A stretch of DNA of 64,000 nucleotides, taken from Pasteuria penetrans. GTDB lineage: Bacteria; Bacillota; Bacilli; Thermoactinomycetales; Thermoactinomycetaceae. The stretch is from positions 124,001 to 188,000 of the forward strand of contig NZ_UZAC03000001.1 of the NCBI RefSeq assembly GCF_900538055.1, given 5' to 3'. Below the pieces are notes generated by a model. The model was not told the origin of the DNA, did not search any database, and was given only the letters and a program-made list of their open reading frames with translations. Shown here piece by piece: positions 50,469 through 60,902 of this stretch; the stretch's first letter is position 1; each line of letters starts with the position of its first letter. The translations under genes and the position numbers were made by a program.

Positions 50469-52061
50469 ATGGATACGACCATCAAAACAGCGAGCGGCCG
50501 ATCCCTTCGGCTTGGTACACGCATCCATGAACATTTGGCTGTACCCAAACTCGTAGAAATAGCACTACAGCGCTCGGAGGGACATCTCTCAAACACAGGG
50601 GCCTTCTGCGCTAACACAGGTACCTTCACAGGACGTGTGCCGAAAAATCGCTATATCGTTTCCGACCCCATGACAAAACGATCGGTTGCTTGGGGGGAGA
50701 CCAACCAACCCCTTCAGGGTGAGTACTTTGAAGATTTATTAAAACAAGTGGAAACATACCTGTGCCAGCGAGAAATTTTTCATTTCGCAGGTTATGCAGG
50801 CGCAGACCCCGCCTATTCCCTACCCGTTCACGTTTTCGGGGAGTTGGCCTGGCATCAACTCTTTGCCCATTGTGTCTTTATAACACAGGAAGCTGATGAA
50901 ACCGGGAAGTCCACCCTCTCCTCAAGAGACCCCTTCATCATCCTATCCGCACCAAAGCTACAAATTGACAAGAGGTCCATCCCCATTCATTCCCCAACCG
51001 TGGTCGTGCTGAATTTTGCCGAACGTGTCGTTCTTATCGCAGGCACGCACTACGCAGGGGAAATAAAAAAATCGATATTCACCGCCCTGAATTTCCTCCT
51101 CCCAGAGGGAAATGTACTACCCATGCACTGTTCCGCCAGCAAAGACCCCACTCATGGAGTTACCCTATTCTTCGGTTCCTCTGGTACCGGAAAAACTACG
51201 TTGTCCGCCGATCCCGCCTGGTCCCTAGTGGGTGATGATGAGCACGGTTGGTCATCACAAGGAATTTTTAACTTTGAAGGCGGTTGTTATGCAAAATGCA
51301 TTCGTCTAGAAAAGGAAAGGGAACCACAAATTTACCAAGCCATCCGCTTCGGCGCAATACTTGAAAATGTAATTTTGGACGAACAAGGCATACCTGACTA
51401 CAAAAATGGATCCATCACAGAGAATATACGTGCGGCCTATCCGCTCTCCTTCATCCCTGATGCAATCCTACCCAGCGTAACAAACCATCCTAAAACCATT
51501 ATCTTCCTCACAGCAGATGCCTTTGGTGTTCTCCCACCTATATCCCGGCTCAATCCAGAACAGGCCATGTACTATTTCCTTGCTGGATACACAAGTAAGC
51601 TAGCAGGTACAGAGCAAGGGATAGCTGAACCGGAAAGCGTATTTTCACCCGGTTTCGGCGCACCCTTCCTACCCCGTGCCGCAACCGTCTATGCCCAACT
51701 GCTAGGGGAAAAAATGGCCCAACATAAAACACATACCTACCTCGTAAATACGGGCTGGATCGGTGGACCTTATGGGGTAGGTCAGCGTGTCGATCTGAAA
51801 CATACCCGAAATATGGTGCATGCCGCGATCCAGGGAAAACTAGCCGACTCCCCCCACACAAGGGAACCTTTCTTTCACCTATCCGTGCCCGTTTCCTGTC
51901 CTGGTGTGCCGGAAAATTTCCTGCGACCGCAACAAAACTGGCCCAACAGGGAGAGCTATGCCATCCAAGCACGAAAATTGGCAGAATGTTTCCACCAACA
52001 TATGGATAAATTTTCTAATCTACCAGAGAACATTCTTGGAGTGGGACCTCCGCGTACATAA
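50469..52061 (+). CDS. pckA: Phosphoenolpyruvate carboxykinase (ATP)
   Basis: Converts oxaloacetate and ATP to PEP in gluconeogenesis. About 530 residues from ATG 50469; the frame upstream is not homologous. Motifs: N-terminal TGAFCANTGTFTGRVPKNR, the kinase P-loop FFGSSGTGKTTLSADP, GDDEHGWSSQGIFNFEGGCYAK and GGPYGVGQRVDLKHTR. The one plus-strand housekeeping gene in the central region. Confidence 0.96.
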   Translation: MDTTIKTASGRSLRLGTRIHEHLAVPKLVEIALQRSEGHLSNTGAFCANTGTFTGRVPKNRYIVSDPMTKRSVAWGETNQPLQGEYFEDLLKQVETYLCQREIFHFAGYAGADPAYSLPVHVFGELAWHQLFAHCVFITQEADETGKSTLSSRDPFIILSAPKLQIDKRSIPIHSPTVVVLNFAERVVLIAGTHYAGEIKKSIFTALNFLLPEGNVLPMHCSASKDPTHGVTLFFGSSGTGKTTLSADPAWSLVGDDEHGWSSQGIFNFEGGCYAKCIRLEKEREPQIYQAIRFGAILENVILDEQGIPDYKNGSITENIRAAYPLSFIPDAILPSVTNHPKTIIFLTADAFGVLPPISRLNPEQAMYYFLAGYTSKLAGTEQGIAEPESVFSPGFGAPFLPRAATVYAQLLGEKMAQHKTHTYLVNTGWIGGPYGVGQRVDLKHTRNMVHAAIQGKLADSPHTREPFFHLSVPVSCPGVPENFLRPQQNWPNRESYAIQARKLAECFHQHMDKFSNLPENILGVGPPRT

Positions 52062-52080
52062 TGTCGCGTGGGGTCTTCTT
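52044..52080 (+). terminator. Hairpin overlapping the pckA stop
   Basis: GACCTCCGCG and CGCGTGGGGTC arms (one mismatch region) with TCTTCTTTG after; the stop codon lies in the loop. Confidence 0.5.
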
Positions 52081-52257
52081 TGTGCCTAGGTATCCAAAAC
52101 CGGCAAAGGGTCTGAAAATCCCCCTTGCCTCCAGAAATGCAATCATCTCTCTGGATCAATGAATGATTATTTAATAATAGTATTATTATTTTTAATTATA
52201 TAGATACAGCGCCCCATTGAAATATCCCCCATTGTGTACTAATAGGTTAGAAAATCT

Positions 52258-52698
52258 TCATCCACCCTCATAGGCGGCATCCGCATGCTCCACCTCGCGA
52301 CGCAAATGAATAGAAAGAACTCTTAACCTCGTATTCAACTCCGCTGTCCACTGGGCATCACGCAACGATTTAGAAATATGCAACAACTCCAACGACCTAT
52401 CAATTTGTACCTTCAGCAGCGCCACTGCATCCACCACATCACCAAACGACACACCGTGGTTCTGCCAGGCCTCTACCGTTTCACTATCTACTACCTCACT
52501 AACATTCATCTCTGTAACCAGGTCCTCATTCTCCCCCTGTTTCTCTATGACTTGCTCCAGTATATTTTTTACCAAGGGATGTACCTCAACCCTACGACAG
52601 GCGGGACAGCAAAGTATGGGCACATCACGCATCAGAATTTCCTTCTGACGTAGAACCACCCTTGCACCTGTCATACAGGCACCGCAACAATGAGTCAT
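52258..52698 (-). CDS. Zinc-ribbon protein of unknown function
   Basis: The 146-residue product starts HCCGACMTGARVVL and continues VPILCCPACRRVEVH. The two Cys pairs form a YgiT/MqsA-type zinc finger. The remaining part is helical and acidic. A good SD (GGAGGAAAATG) precedes the ATG. Similar small zinc-finger proteins occur in Bacillus, but I cannot assign a specific role. No toxin gene adjoins it, so an MqsA-like antitoxin is unlikely. Confidence 0.65.
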   Translation of the reverse strand: MTHCCGACMTGARVVLRQKEILMRDVPILCCPACRRVEVHPLVKNILEQVIEKQGENEDLVTEMNVSEVVDSETVEAWQNHGVSFGDVVDAVALLKVQIDRSLELLHISKSLRDAQWTAELNTRLRVLSIHLRREVEHADAAYEGG

Positions 52699-53252
52699 TG
52701 TTACATTTTCCTCCCTCTGTTAGTTATAAATTAGAATTGCAATTGATATCCTACATGTATATTTTACTATACAATAAAAAAATATGATATTATCTTTAAC
52801 TGGAACCTATGGGGTATATTGGTATCTAAATAGTAATAGGTATTGAATGAAGTATCCATGATGTTTCAAACATGGTCAACAGATGAAGGAAGGCCGCTCT
52901 GCACAATTCTTACAGCGAGGGGGACAAGATCAACCCATCCATGGGGGAAATCTTTCAAGGGGGAGTACCCTTCCTTACTCATGAATCAGGATGGGCCCAT
53001 ACAAAGAACAAAACAGAGACAATGAGTATCTCAAGCGTTAACATTCTTCTATATATAACGAGGGAATACCCATATCAACCTTGGCGCCCCGTATACCAAG
53101 CTTAATACCTAATATGAAAACAGTAAAGTATATCATTACTACAGAAATGGAAGATATGCACCACAGGATGATAGGTCATAAATACGAATAGTACTGGTTC
53201 GTTACTGAAACTATACATTCCTATGAGTAATATCCTCTCCGATGGGGGTGGC
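52699..53252. other. Intergenic left of the transposon
   Basis: AT-rich at 52730-52800, otherwise featureless. No supported gene. Confidence 0.35.
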
Positions 53253-53400
53253 GGGACCGTGCAGTTTCTTGTGGGGAATGCCCTATCTATGAATCTAGTC
53301 TCACCTTTTCGTAAAGCAATTGAGTAACATAATAACATTTTGTTATGACACTGTTCCTGTTTTGGTATCCCAGGGGTATTTATCTTATTTCATATGAATT
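53253..53400. repeat. Left terminal inverted repeat of the IS256-like element
   Basis: Reverse complement of 58415-58561, including GTGGGGAATGCCCTATCTAT, ATGAATCTAGTCTCACC and the inner palindrome AACATTTTGTTATGACACTG. Confidence 0.8.
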
Positions 53401-53490
53401 TTTATAAAATTTTTACTAGGTCCTTGCGCGGAAGACGAACATTGTGTTGTAGTAAGATCCATCCTGTTTATGGTACGTACAAAACAACAA

Positions 53491-53520
53491 AAAATCCGTA
53501 ATGTTGTCAACATTACGGAT
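53491..53520. other. Near-perfect palindrome upstream of the transposase
   Basis: ATCCGTAATGTTG and CAACATTACGGAT flank a single central base. On the minus strand TTTTTTG follows, so it can terminate leftward transcripts; it may also be a protein-binding site controlling the transposase. Confidence 0.5.
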
Positions 53521-53701
53521 AAGATGGAACAAGGTTCCATTACCATGGACAAAGCGATCTGATCAACAAATAGGGCACGATCGCACGATCTGCAGTGAAA
53601 AAGAATGAAGCGTTATGTATGTAAAAAGGGGATGACTCACGCCCCCTACCTCTGATAGAATATTGATCACCAACAAACAATAAACTCAGAGGAGGGAAAA
53701 T

Positions 53702-55303
53702 ATGAGCATCCACACCCATAATACAACATTATCAGGAAAAATCAATATCCAAAAAGAAGAGTCATGGATAGCTAGAAATTCGATGAAGACAGGCGACCGG
53801 TCCATTGACTCCCCATATTGTGGAAAAACACTGAAAAGTACGTGTCCCTTCTGTCATAGCCATAATGTCTTAATAGATGAGAAACTGATTATAACCGATA
53901 GGACCATAATGGCAATGGCAAACGAGAAGCTGGCCCTAGCCAACGAGACAATGGCAATGGCAAACGAGAAGCTGGCCCTAGCCAACGAGACAATGGCAAT
54001 GGCAAACGAGAAGCTGGCCCTAGCCAACAAGGCAACGGCAATGGCAGCAGGGAATAAGGACACAAAATGGTCTGCGGTAGCCGGTGAGATTGGGAAATTA
54101 CATAGTACGAATCCTTCCTCTGCCCCCCAAGAAACGGAACCCAACCCACTGATCGAGGATTCTCCATCCATAACTTTGCGTGACGGAAAAGATAAAGGTC
54201 CGGGGAATGCACGATCCGAAGGGGATGGATATCATCAATTGCACGATCCAAAAACTCGGGATCGATTCTTACGTGCTCAACGTTTTTTCGATGATCTCAA
54301 GGAGGGAATTACCTCATGGGGTCCCAAGGAGTGGGAGGAATCTAGGCATCTGATTGAGAAACTGCTATTATTGTGTTGCCCATCGAATCACAAGGAAAAA
54401 ATGAAGGATTCCCTTCTCCTGAATGACGTTACTAGCCTTATGTTCCATCACGACGGTGGTAGTATTTTGGTGCAGGCGCTGATTGGATTGTTAAAAAACG
54501 CATGGATCCCAGAGATAGACCCTTTAACCGACCCAAAGAATTGGAAACCCGTTGTCGAGGACCTATGTAACTTACGCATGCGTGTAGATCGAACCCTCCA
54601 TTGTCTGAAATATCCCCAGGATGAGGGGAATGGGGTCTATCATCGCGGATATAGCACACTGTTTGGGGAACTAGATCTAGAGGTTCCTAGGACAAGATGG
54701 GAATTTTCACCGTACTCGTTACCACGTTATCAGAGTGCAAAGAATACCCTCAAAGATTTCATTTATCGTCTTTATCTTCCGGGCCTCTCCTTGCGAAATA
54801 GTAGTAAACTACTGGAGAAAGGATTCAACCTTCGGACGTCCCCGGAAACGCTTTCGCAATGGTTGCAACCTTATTACAACGATGCTATACAATATTTCGA
54901 AAGGGATCTGAGCACGACAGTATATACGGCCATAGGCATGGATACTCTCTTTGTTCCCATTCGGGAGGAGGGTCGTTATGTTTCGAAGGCGATCGCAGTC
55001 AGCACGGGTATCACAGCGGAGGGGAGGCGGGACATAGTAGGGATCACCCCCTCGCCTGATGAGAATGTGGAATCCTATGATCAGCATATAGGGAAACTAA
55101 AGGAACGGGGCCTGAATGTCAACGATATACGTATCGTTACCACAGATGGGCATAGGGCTTTTCCCTTAGTTGTACGCAAGCATTTTCCTCACCATACGGT
55201 TCACCAACAATGTTACGTTCATGCGATTCGTAACATCATGAATGCAGCTCCTAAAAGTATGAAGAAGGAAATGGTGCTGGTGCGCGAATTAAAAATCAGT
55301 TGA
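53702..55303 (+). pseudogene. IS256/Mutator-family transposase, N-terminal part (interrupted)
   Basis: A strong SD (GAGGAGGG) precedes ATG 53702. An unusual ~150-residue N-terminal extension contains a possible zinc site (CPFCHSH) and three copies of MAMANEKLALANET (42-base DNA repeat at 53910-54030). The Mutator domain follows: LCNLRMRVDR, GLSLRNSSKLLEKGF, first Asp in AIGMDTLFVPIREEG, second Asp in IVTTDGHRAF and HQQCYVHAIRNI. The frame continues 10 codons into the inserted IS and stops at 55303. The rest of the protein resumes at 57630. Confidence 0.85.
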
Positions 55304-57625
55304 TTTGGTTTTTTCTGGTATTAATTGTATTTAAAAATAGTATGTATTTATTTCTAATAGTAAATTAATTGATTCTGTATAATATGTATAGACGATTTTT
55401 AATGTAAATAATAAATTGAATAGTATGAATGATTTGGGCCGGATACAATGAAACGTAACGCTTATGGTTAGATTTCTACTATAACCATGGGAACTTGGTT
55501 TTTGAATCCATATTTGTGGAAAGGAATGCCCTATTCCGTACATCTTAGCATGACAAATAGACCAGCCTATAGTGCCGGTTATTTTATGAATATTTTTAAT
55601 TATGAGGTATATTAATCACTATATTGCATCCCTCCTTCTTATTCTTATAAATTTTACTATATATTCGGAGACTTGGGATGTGTTATACGCTACACACTTT
55701 GCGAACATTGTCAACCTAGCTCTCCGTTCACCACGCACCTTAAGTCGGCGGGCGCCATAGGCATTTTTGAGTGCGGAGCAAACGCCCTCAATGGCCGCAC
55801 GACGATTCCCTGCTTCTCTGTATTTGGGTTGCTCCAATTGATCCCTTTGCTTTGCCGCTGAGTACGTTCGGTCGGTCAATCTTACGGTTCTTCCCCCCGT
55901 TTTGTTGGGTTTGCCAATGCACTGATCCGCAAAGGGGCACTTCTTGCAATCCTCCCTGTTGAAATAAGCCACACTGGTCCCGCTCCCTGGTTTTCCCCCT
56001 GGTTTGTACCGGCTGTTCTCGGGTTCCTTGTTTGCCGCGCATCGTGTAATTTCCTTTGTTCTTTTGTCTCGCACAAACGTGCTTGCCCTCAATTGATTGG
56101 GGTTCTCCCTTTGGCCCGTCATATTGGTGAAACATAGGGAAATACCCTTTGATTGGGCCAGCTCGCTGATCTCATGGCTGTAGTACCCTCCATCGGCACA
56201 CAACTGCATTCCATCATGGGGAACCCATGTTTCTATGTACTCCTTCGCAAAGGTCGTATCTGGATGCAGGGAACCTCTCAGATCAAAGAAGGAAATCAGG
56301 CTTATTCCCTTCTCTCCATCACGATCCTCTACGATCTGGCCGGAATATCCCCAACATTCCTGTTTGTTTTTCTTCCTGTACTGAGCATCAGGATCATAAG
56401 GGCTTTGTAGACTACCAGAACGCACCTTGGGGAGCATCCTGAGATTTCCTTGTTCATCCTCCTCCGTCTGTTCCCAGATCACCCTTTCCAGCAATGCATA
56501 CTCCTTGGTTGATCTGATTTCGTCATATTCGGAGGTGTAGTTCCTTATAGCCAAGCAAACTCCAACTAGCTCCGCAGTCCTATGATCCCTTGCTGTTACT
56601 CCTTTTTGGGGGAGGAGAGGAGGCTGATGGCCCAATGATTGCTGACAATCGATGTCTGTTTGTTTGCATCCCTTTTCCAAAAAGACCCCCCACTCCGCGG
56701 GGAGGGGAATTTGAAGTTCAGCCGAGATACAAACCACATTTTTTGCCACCAGATAGATCACTTCATTACGGGTTAATTTCCTTATGTTACTGTTGATTAG
56801 TGTGCTATCCATTCTACGGCAGGTGGATATCATACCTACTATTGACTTTTGGAAGGTGGTGAAGTGCTGAAAGGAACCCTGTGTAACATTGCATCTTACT
56901 TTCTCCTCGTATGCCAACAACCGTTTCCTACCGTCATATAATGTCCTTCTACCTATAAGGGGCTTTCCTTTCTTCCCCCCCAGAGCTTCAAAAAATAGTC
57001 CCTCCCGTGGGAGACGTTCGATCAATTCCCTGTCGGTCCACCCGAAGGTCTCTTTAACGAACTCCATGGTTAGGGTAAAAAGGATATCCTTACACGGTTG
57101 ACCAATCGTATTATGATAATCGGCATATGTTTGCCTGTACCATGAAGCATGTTACCTGTAATACTCGCAAAGGATTGCAAGTTTAATTTCTTCTTTGGTG
57201 GAACACCAGTGCCACTGATTCGCAAAGCATTCCATCCATTCCTCTACCTCTTTCAAATTCGACTGTTCCATGGTACAACGCCCTGGGATCATCTGTTATC
57301 AACCTCCTTTTTTATAGTATAAAGAGGATTGTATAGAAATAACAGATGGTTATCAAGTTTCTTTGGCAGTAATTTTCAGGTGAAACATAAAAGTTGTTTC
57401 GAATGTACATGGGAGAAAGGGATCACATCTTGTTTTGTGTATATATTTCAGAATATTATTATAAATATCGATGGCCCGGCCGTAATTTAGAAACCGAACT
57501 GCTATGGATAATATGATTTCTTAAAAGTATATATAATTATTTTTATGAATCCGCAAAGGATCATTCTCCATTTTTATTGGAACCTCAAGAAACAATTGTG
57601 AACCTTGTTAACCGCGCCAGCACCA
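55273..57625 (-). mobile_element. IS1182-like insertion sequence inside the transposase gene
   Basis: About 2.35 kb. Ends GGTGCTGGTGCGCG (left) and CGCGCCAGCACC (right) are imperfect inverted repeats. The host sequence AGGAAAT-GG occurs on both sides (55266-55274 and about 57625-57633), indicating a short target duplication of about 7 bases. Removing the element and one duplicate joins KSMKKEM to AKDASYV and restores the Mutator transposase frame. Partial copies lie at 24273-24351 and 24601-24961. Confidence 0.85.
55619..57271 (-). pseudogene. IS1182-like transposase with an in-frame stop
   Basis: The main open frame (from ATG 57067, 482 residues) has IS1182-type features: FGWTDRELIERLPREGL, DPDAQYRKK, a DDE-region ADGGYYSHEI, the Cys cluster CKKCPFADQC, and AIEGVCSALKNAYGARRLKVRG with the final Glu. 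In the same frame, homologous sequence continues upstream (YADYHNTIGQPCKDILF) through a TAA at 57152-57154 to ATG 57271 (MEQSNLKEVEEWMECF). The protein probably starts at 57271 and is now cut by a nonsense codon at position 40, unless translation restarts at 57067. Confidence 0.75.
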
Positions 57626-57629
57626 GGAA

Positions 57630-58136
57630 ATGGCTAAGGACGCTTCTTACGTCTTACGGTCTGGGGATATGGGACAGGCACTAGAACGGTGGTCCGAGTG
57701 TGCAGGGAAGTATCGGTTTGGAAATAAGGCGACGTGCGAAGCATGGGAAAGGCTCAGTCCTAAAAAAATCTCCCTGAGCTTACAAGCGGCATCCATAACC
57801 CAAAACCCCATACTTCTGCCCTATATACTGTCCACGAACTACACGGAATCGCTGAATGCTTTGTTTCGTGAGAGAACGAATAGCAAAAAAGGTGGATTCG
57901 TTGGTCTTGAGGTAGCGATGAAGGAATTGATGCTTACCGCTTTCTATTGGGTGGGGAAACAAAAAGAAAACCCCAACCCATTGCCTGTCGAGGATCTTCT
58001 TTCGATCCCTGCTGACTACGAGTCCGAAATTTCGAACGAAGAACCTCTCCCCACCACGGCTTATGACTTTCATCCCTTCTTATGCACGGAACAAGGGCAG
58101 GATTGTATGGACGATGTCCATACCCTTGATTTCTAG
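57630..58136 (+). pseudogene. IS256/Mutator-family transposase, C-terminal part
   Basis: Continues the interrupted transposase: AKDASYVLRSGDMGQALERW, then WERLSPKKISL and YILSTNYTESLNALFRERTN. The last contains the family TTN-x2-E-x-LN signature with the catalytic Glu. No start signal of its own; it is the 3' half of the gene beginning at 53702. Confidence 0.85.
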
Positions 58137-58151
58137 CTAGCACCTTTCGGG

Positions 58152-58188
58152 GAAAATCCGTCTAAGGCGCCACGACGGTTTTTCCCCG
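58152..58188 (+). terminator. Terminator of the Mutator-like transposase
   Basis: GGGGAAAATCCGTC and GACGGTTTTTCCCC arms, 16 bases after the stop at 58136. Confidence 0.75.
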
Positions 58189-58886
58189 GGAAACTCCCTC
58201 CATCCGATGAGTTCTTTCACGGAACGGAGATACCATATTCCTTCTCAAGAATCCCACCGCCTAGTTCTGGGGGTAACCTATGTGGTACAATCCTTCCAGC
58301 ATCAGACTGGGTATCCGCCGCCCATCTCAATATCCATTATACCCCTAAATCTCGCAACGGCCTATCCAGCCCATAATTTTCTGAATTTACAATAAATTAG
58401 TGATTAAAGGAAACACCTTATAAATATAAGATAAATACCCCTGGGATATCAAAACAGGAACAGTGTCATAACAAAATGTTATTATGTCACTCAATTGCTT
58501 TACGAAAAGGTGAGACTAGATTCATAGATAGGGCATTCCCCACAAGAAATTGCACGGTCCCGGGAAACTCCCTCTATCCGACGAGTTTTCCCACGGAACG
58601 GGGATTCTGTATTCCCTCTCAAGAATCCCACTGCCTAATTCCGAGATAACCTATTTCATTACACCTCTAAATCACGCAGTGGTAGCGCCCTGTCCAACCC
58701 ATTATTTTCTGAATTTACAATAAATTAATGATCAAAGGAACCTTTATAAATATAAAATAAATCCCCCGGGGATACAAAAACAGGAACAGTGTCATGACAA
58801 AATGTTATTATGTTACCCAATTGCTTTGCCAAAAAGTGAGACTAGATTCATAGATAGGGCATTCCCCACAAGAAACTGCACGGCCC
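58189..58886. repeat. Tandem duplication of the element's right end
   Basis: Unit 1 (about 58189-58561) and unit 2 (about 58562-58886) share in order GGGAAACTCCCTC, ACGGAACGG, TCAAGAATCCCAC, TTTTCTGAATTTACAATAAATTA, AACAGGAACAGTGTCATRA and the terminal GCACGGYCCC. Unit 2 is shorter and diverged. It creates two possible right ends. Confidence 0.75.
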
Positions 58887-58989
58887 CTCATTGAAAGTCA
58901 AGAGGATAACCAAATCCCAAGAACGGATGCTATGAGAGGGAATTGATCGAGCTGTTCCTTTCCGGGATAACACCCTATGTATAAAACAA

Positions 58990-59044
58990 ACAAAAAAATA
59001 CCCCACCTTGTCCCATTTTTGGACAGAAACGAGGGTATTTCCAG
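58990..59044 (-). terminator. Terminator after veg
   Basis: On the minus strand an interrupted stem (AATACCCTCG, TGTCC / GGGACA, GGGGTATT) is followed by TTTTTTTGTTTG, about 60 bases past the veg stop. Confidence 0.7.
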
Positions 59045-59099
59045 ACGACAGTCCACTCCAGTCACCATACCTGCAAAAACCATATCCCCGTACACACCC

Positions 59100-59384
59100 C
59101 TAGCCTGGAGTTTTCATTACCATCATAGGAACTGAATCACCCTCCGCATCATAAAGGGCCAATTCCACCGACTCTGTCAAAACATCAGCATAACTGTAAG
59201 AAACCCGATCGAAGGCACTTTGATCCTCGTCCAACTTGATAACAAAAACAGAAGGATATGTCTCCTCCAACACCCCGATTCGTTCAATCGTTTTGCGGCG
59301 ACCACTGTTTGCCTTCAAGCGAATTTTCTGGCCAACATAGCTATCCAATGTCAATTTAATGTCAGAGAGTGTATGCTTCCCCAT
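59100..59384 (-). CDS. veg: Veg protein
   Basis: 94 residues matching Bacillus Veg: [40 protein letters not shown] and [10 protein letters not shown] with [14 protein letters not shown]. Veg is a conserved small protein linked to biofilm regulation and, in spore formers, encoded near ksgA. Start at 59384, preceded by GAGAGGTGG; the longer frame to 59450 is not homologous. Confidence 0.95.
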   Translation of the reverse strand: MGKHTLSDIKLTLDSYVGQKIRLKANSGRRKTIERIGVLEETYPSVFVIKLDEDQSAFDRVSYSYADVLTESVELALYDAEGDSVPMMVMKTPG

Positions 59385-59496
59385 GGGTCCTAACCACCTC
59401 TCATCACCTAATAGAGGATGACAAATAGAGAAGGAACAAAGGATGGCCACGCCCCTCCCCCCATCTGCCTACAACCACACCGAAACAATCAAACCA

Positions 59497-60360
59497 TCAG
59501 AGAATCGAATAAAGTGCCTCCAACAGACGCCCCCAGGTAGGCACATCCAACTCTTCCGCACGTCGGCGCTCTCCTCTTCCCAAGCCCGCCATCATACAAC
59601 CCCGTATCAATTCATCCCGGGATAAATCGGGCAAGGCATTCGACAGAGCATTCAACAACAGCTTCCGGCGCTGGGCGAATACAGTCCGCACCACGCGATT
59701 CCCCCATACCTCATCGGGTAGGGTAAACAATGGCTGCAACCTTCTTCGTAACCTCAACACCATAGAAACCACGCGCGGTTGAGGAAGGAAGTTACCTGGA
59801 TTGACCTGGGCAATTCTCTCTATAGAAGCTACACACTGCACCAGCACTGTCAGGGAACCATAGGCCTTACTTCGGGGTGCTGCCATCAAGCGCTGGGCCA
59901 TCTCCTTCTGTAGCATTACAACCCATGTATCACAACGTTGTAAGGCCAACAAACGCACAAGCAGAGGCCCAGCAATATTGTAGGGCAGATTGGCAACTAC
60001 ACGCGTATGGACGGTATCTACTGGCACATGTCGAACCAGTAAACAGGACAAATCAATCCGTAGGGCGTCACCATGAACCACTACCGCATGGGGAAACGGT
60101 GCCAACAACCTCTCTAGCATGGGTATAAACTGACGGTCATGCTCCACAGCCACCACCCAACCCGCTTTCTGTGCCAAACGGTCTGTCAAAGCACCCAAAC
60201 CAGGTCCTATCTCCAACACCGCCGCAGAAGACGTTAACTCCGCCGCATCCACAATACGGTCCGCTGTATTTCCCTGTATAAGGAAATTCTGCCCCAATGA
60301 CTTCCGTGGTGCATCCAATACCTGTAACCATGCACGTGTTCGTCTCGCTAGAGAACACAT
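59497..60360 (-). CDS. rsmA: 16S rRNA dimethyladenosine transferase
   Basis: Also called ksgA. Dimethylates two adjacent adenines of the 16S rRNA 3' hairpin during 30S assembly. SAM-binding KSLGQNFLIQGN and VLEIGPGLGALTDRL, catalytic NLPYNIAGPLL and the C-terminal VFAQRRKLLLNAL are all present. Start at 60360 after GAGAAGG; overlaps the end of rnmV by 13 bases. Confidence 0.95.
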   Translation of the reverse strand: MCSLARRTRAWLQVLDAPRKSLGQNFLIQGNTADRIVDAAELTSSAAVLEIGPGLGALTDRLAQKAGWVVAVEHDRQFIPMLERLLAPFPHAVVVHGDALRIDLSCLLVRHVPVDTVHTRVVANLPYNIAGPLLVRLLALQRCDTWVVMLQKEMAQRLMAAPRSKAYGSLTVLVQCVASIERIAQVNPGNFLPQPRVVSMVLRLRRRLQPLFTLPDEVWGNRVVRTVFAQRRKLLLNALSNALPDLSRDELIRGCMMAGLGRGERRRAEELDVPTWGRLLEALYSIL

Positions 60361-60902
60361 GAATTCGCCTTCTCCCAAGCTAGCATCAATTCTTCCCGAC
60401 TCACGCGCAAGAAACACAATTGCCCATAGAACTGTTTTCCATTACCATAACCGATCCGCAATAGCTCGGCTACCTTCTCCCGTAGACGACGGGAACGGGG
60501 GGAACCCACAAAACCTAACCCACGGTAGGCCTCCCAACTAAGCGTAGCTACCCTAACCGACGTCGTTCCCGATTCCGAACGGGCCCGCAACACGGCAGAA
60601 CGTATGACCTCAGGGGAAGCGTACTCAACACCAAATTTATGCCCGCGGCGCGCCTCATCCTGTGAAAGATAGGCATGGAGGACACCCTCTACGCAATCAG
60701 CAATCCTCCGCCGAATGGACCTGCCCGCGTGATCGGGATCGGTAAGAACAATCGCACCGCGAACCGTCTGCGCCCGACGAATCGATGACAGGGTGGAGCC
60801 ATGGATCCTCACACCACGGACGACCAACGTATCCGCACCTATAGCACGCCGTACAGCCGCAGCATCACGAATCCCCTCTACCACAATAATTTCACCTATC
60901 AT
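60348..60902 (-). CDS. rnmV: Ribonuclease M5
   Basis: Matures 5S rRNA with ribosomal protein L18. A TOPRIM domain (EIIVVEGIRDAAAVRRAIG, IVLTDPDHAGRSIRRRI) and the C-terminal RNase M5 region (GLGFVGSPRSRRLREKVAELLRIGYGNGKQF) are present; 184 residues. The ATG at 60902 overlaps the tatD stop (ATGA). Confidence 0.93.
   Translation of the reverse strand: MIGEIIVVEGIRDAAAVRRAIGADTLVVRGVRIHGSTLSSIRRAQTVRGAIVLTDPDHAGRSIRRRIADCVEGVLHAYLSQDEARRGHKFGVEYASPEVIRSAVLRARSESGTTSVRVATLSWEAYRGLGFVGSPRSRRLREKVAELLRIGYGNGKQFYGQLCFLRVSREELMLAWEKANSCVL

Larger units (their letters stand above)
53253..58561 (+). mobile_element. IS256/Mutator-like element with long terminal inverted repeats, interrupted by a second IS
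   Basis: The outer ends are inverted copies: GGGACCGTGC inward on the left and GCACGGTCCC at 58561 on the right. The repeat extends about 145 bases (to ATCCCAGGGGTATTTATCTTAT), far longer than the 20-30 bases usual for IS256-family elements. The single transposase gene is split at 55272 by an IS1182-like insertion. Without that insertion the element would be about 2.95 kb. No matching target duplication could be identified at the outer ends. Confidence 0.75.
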
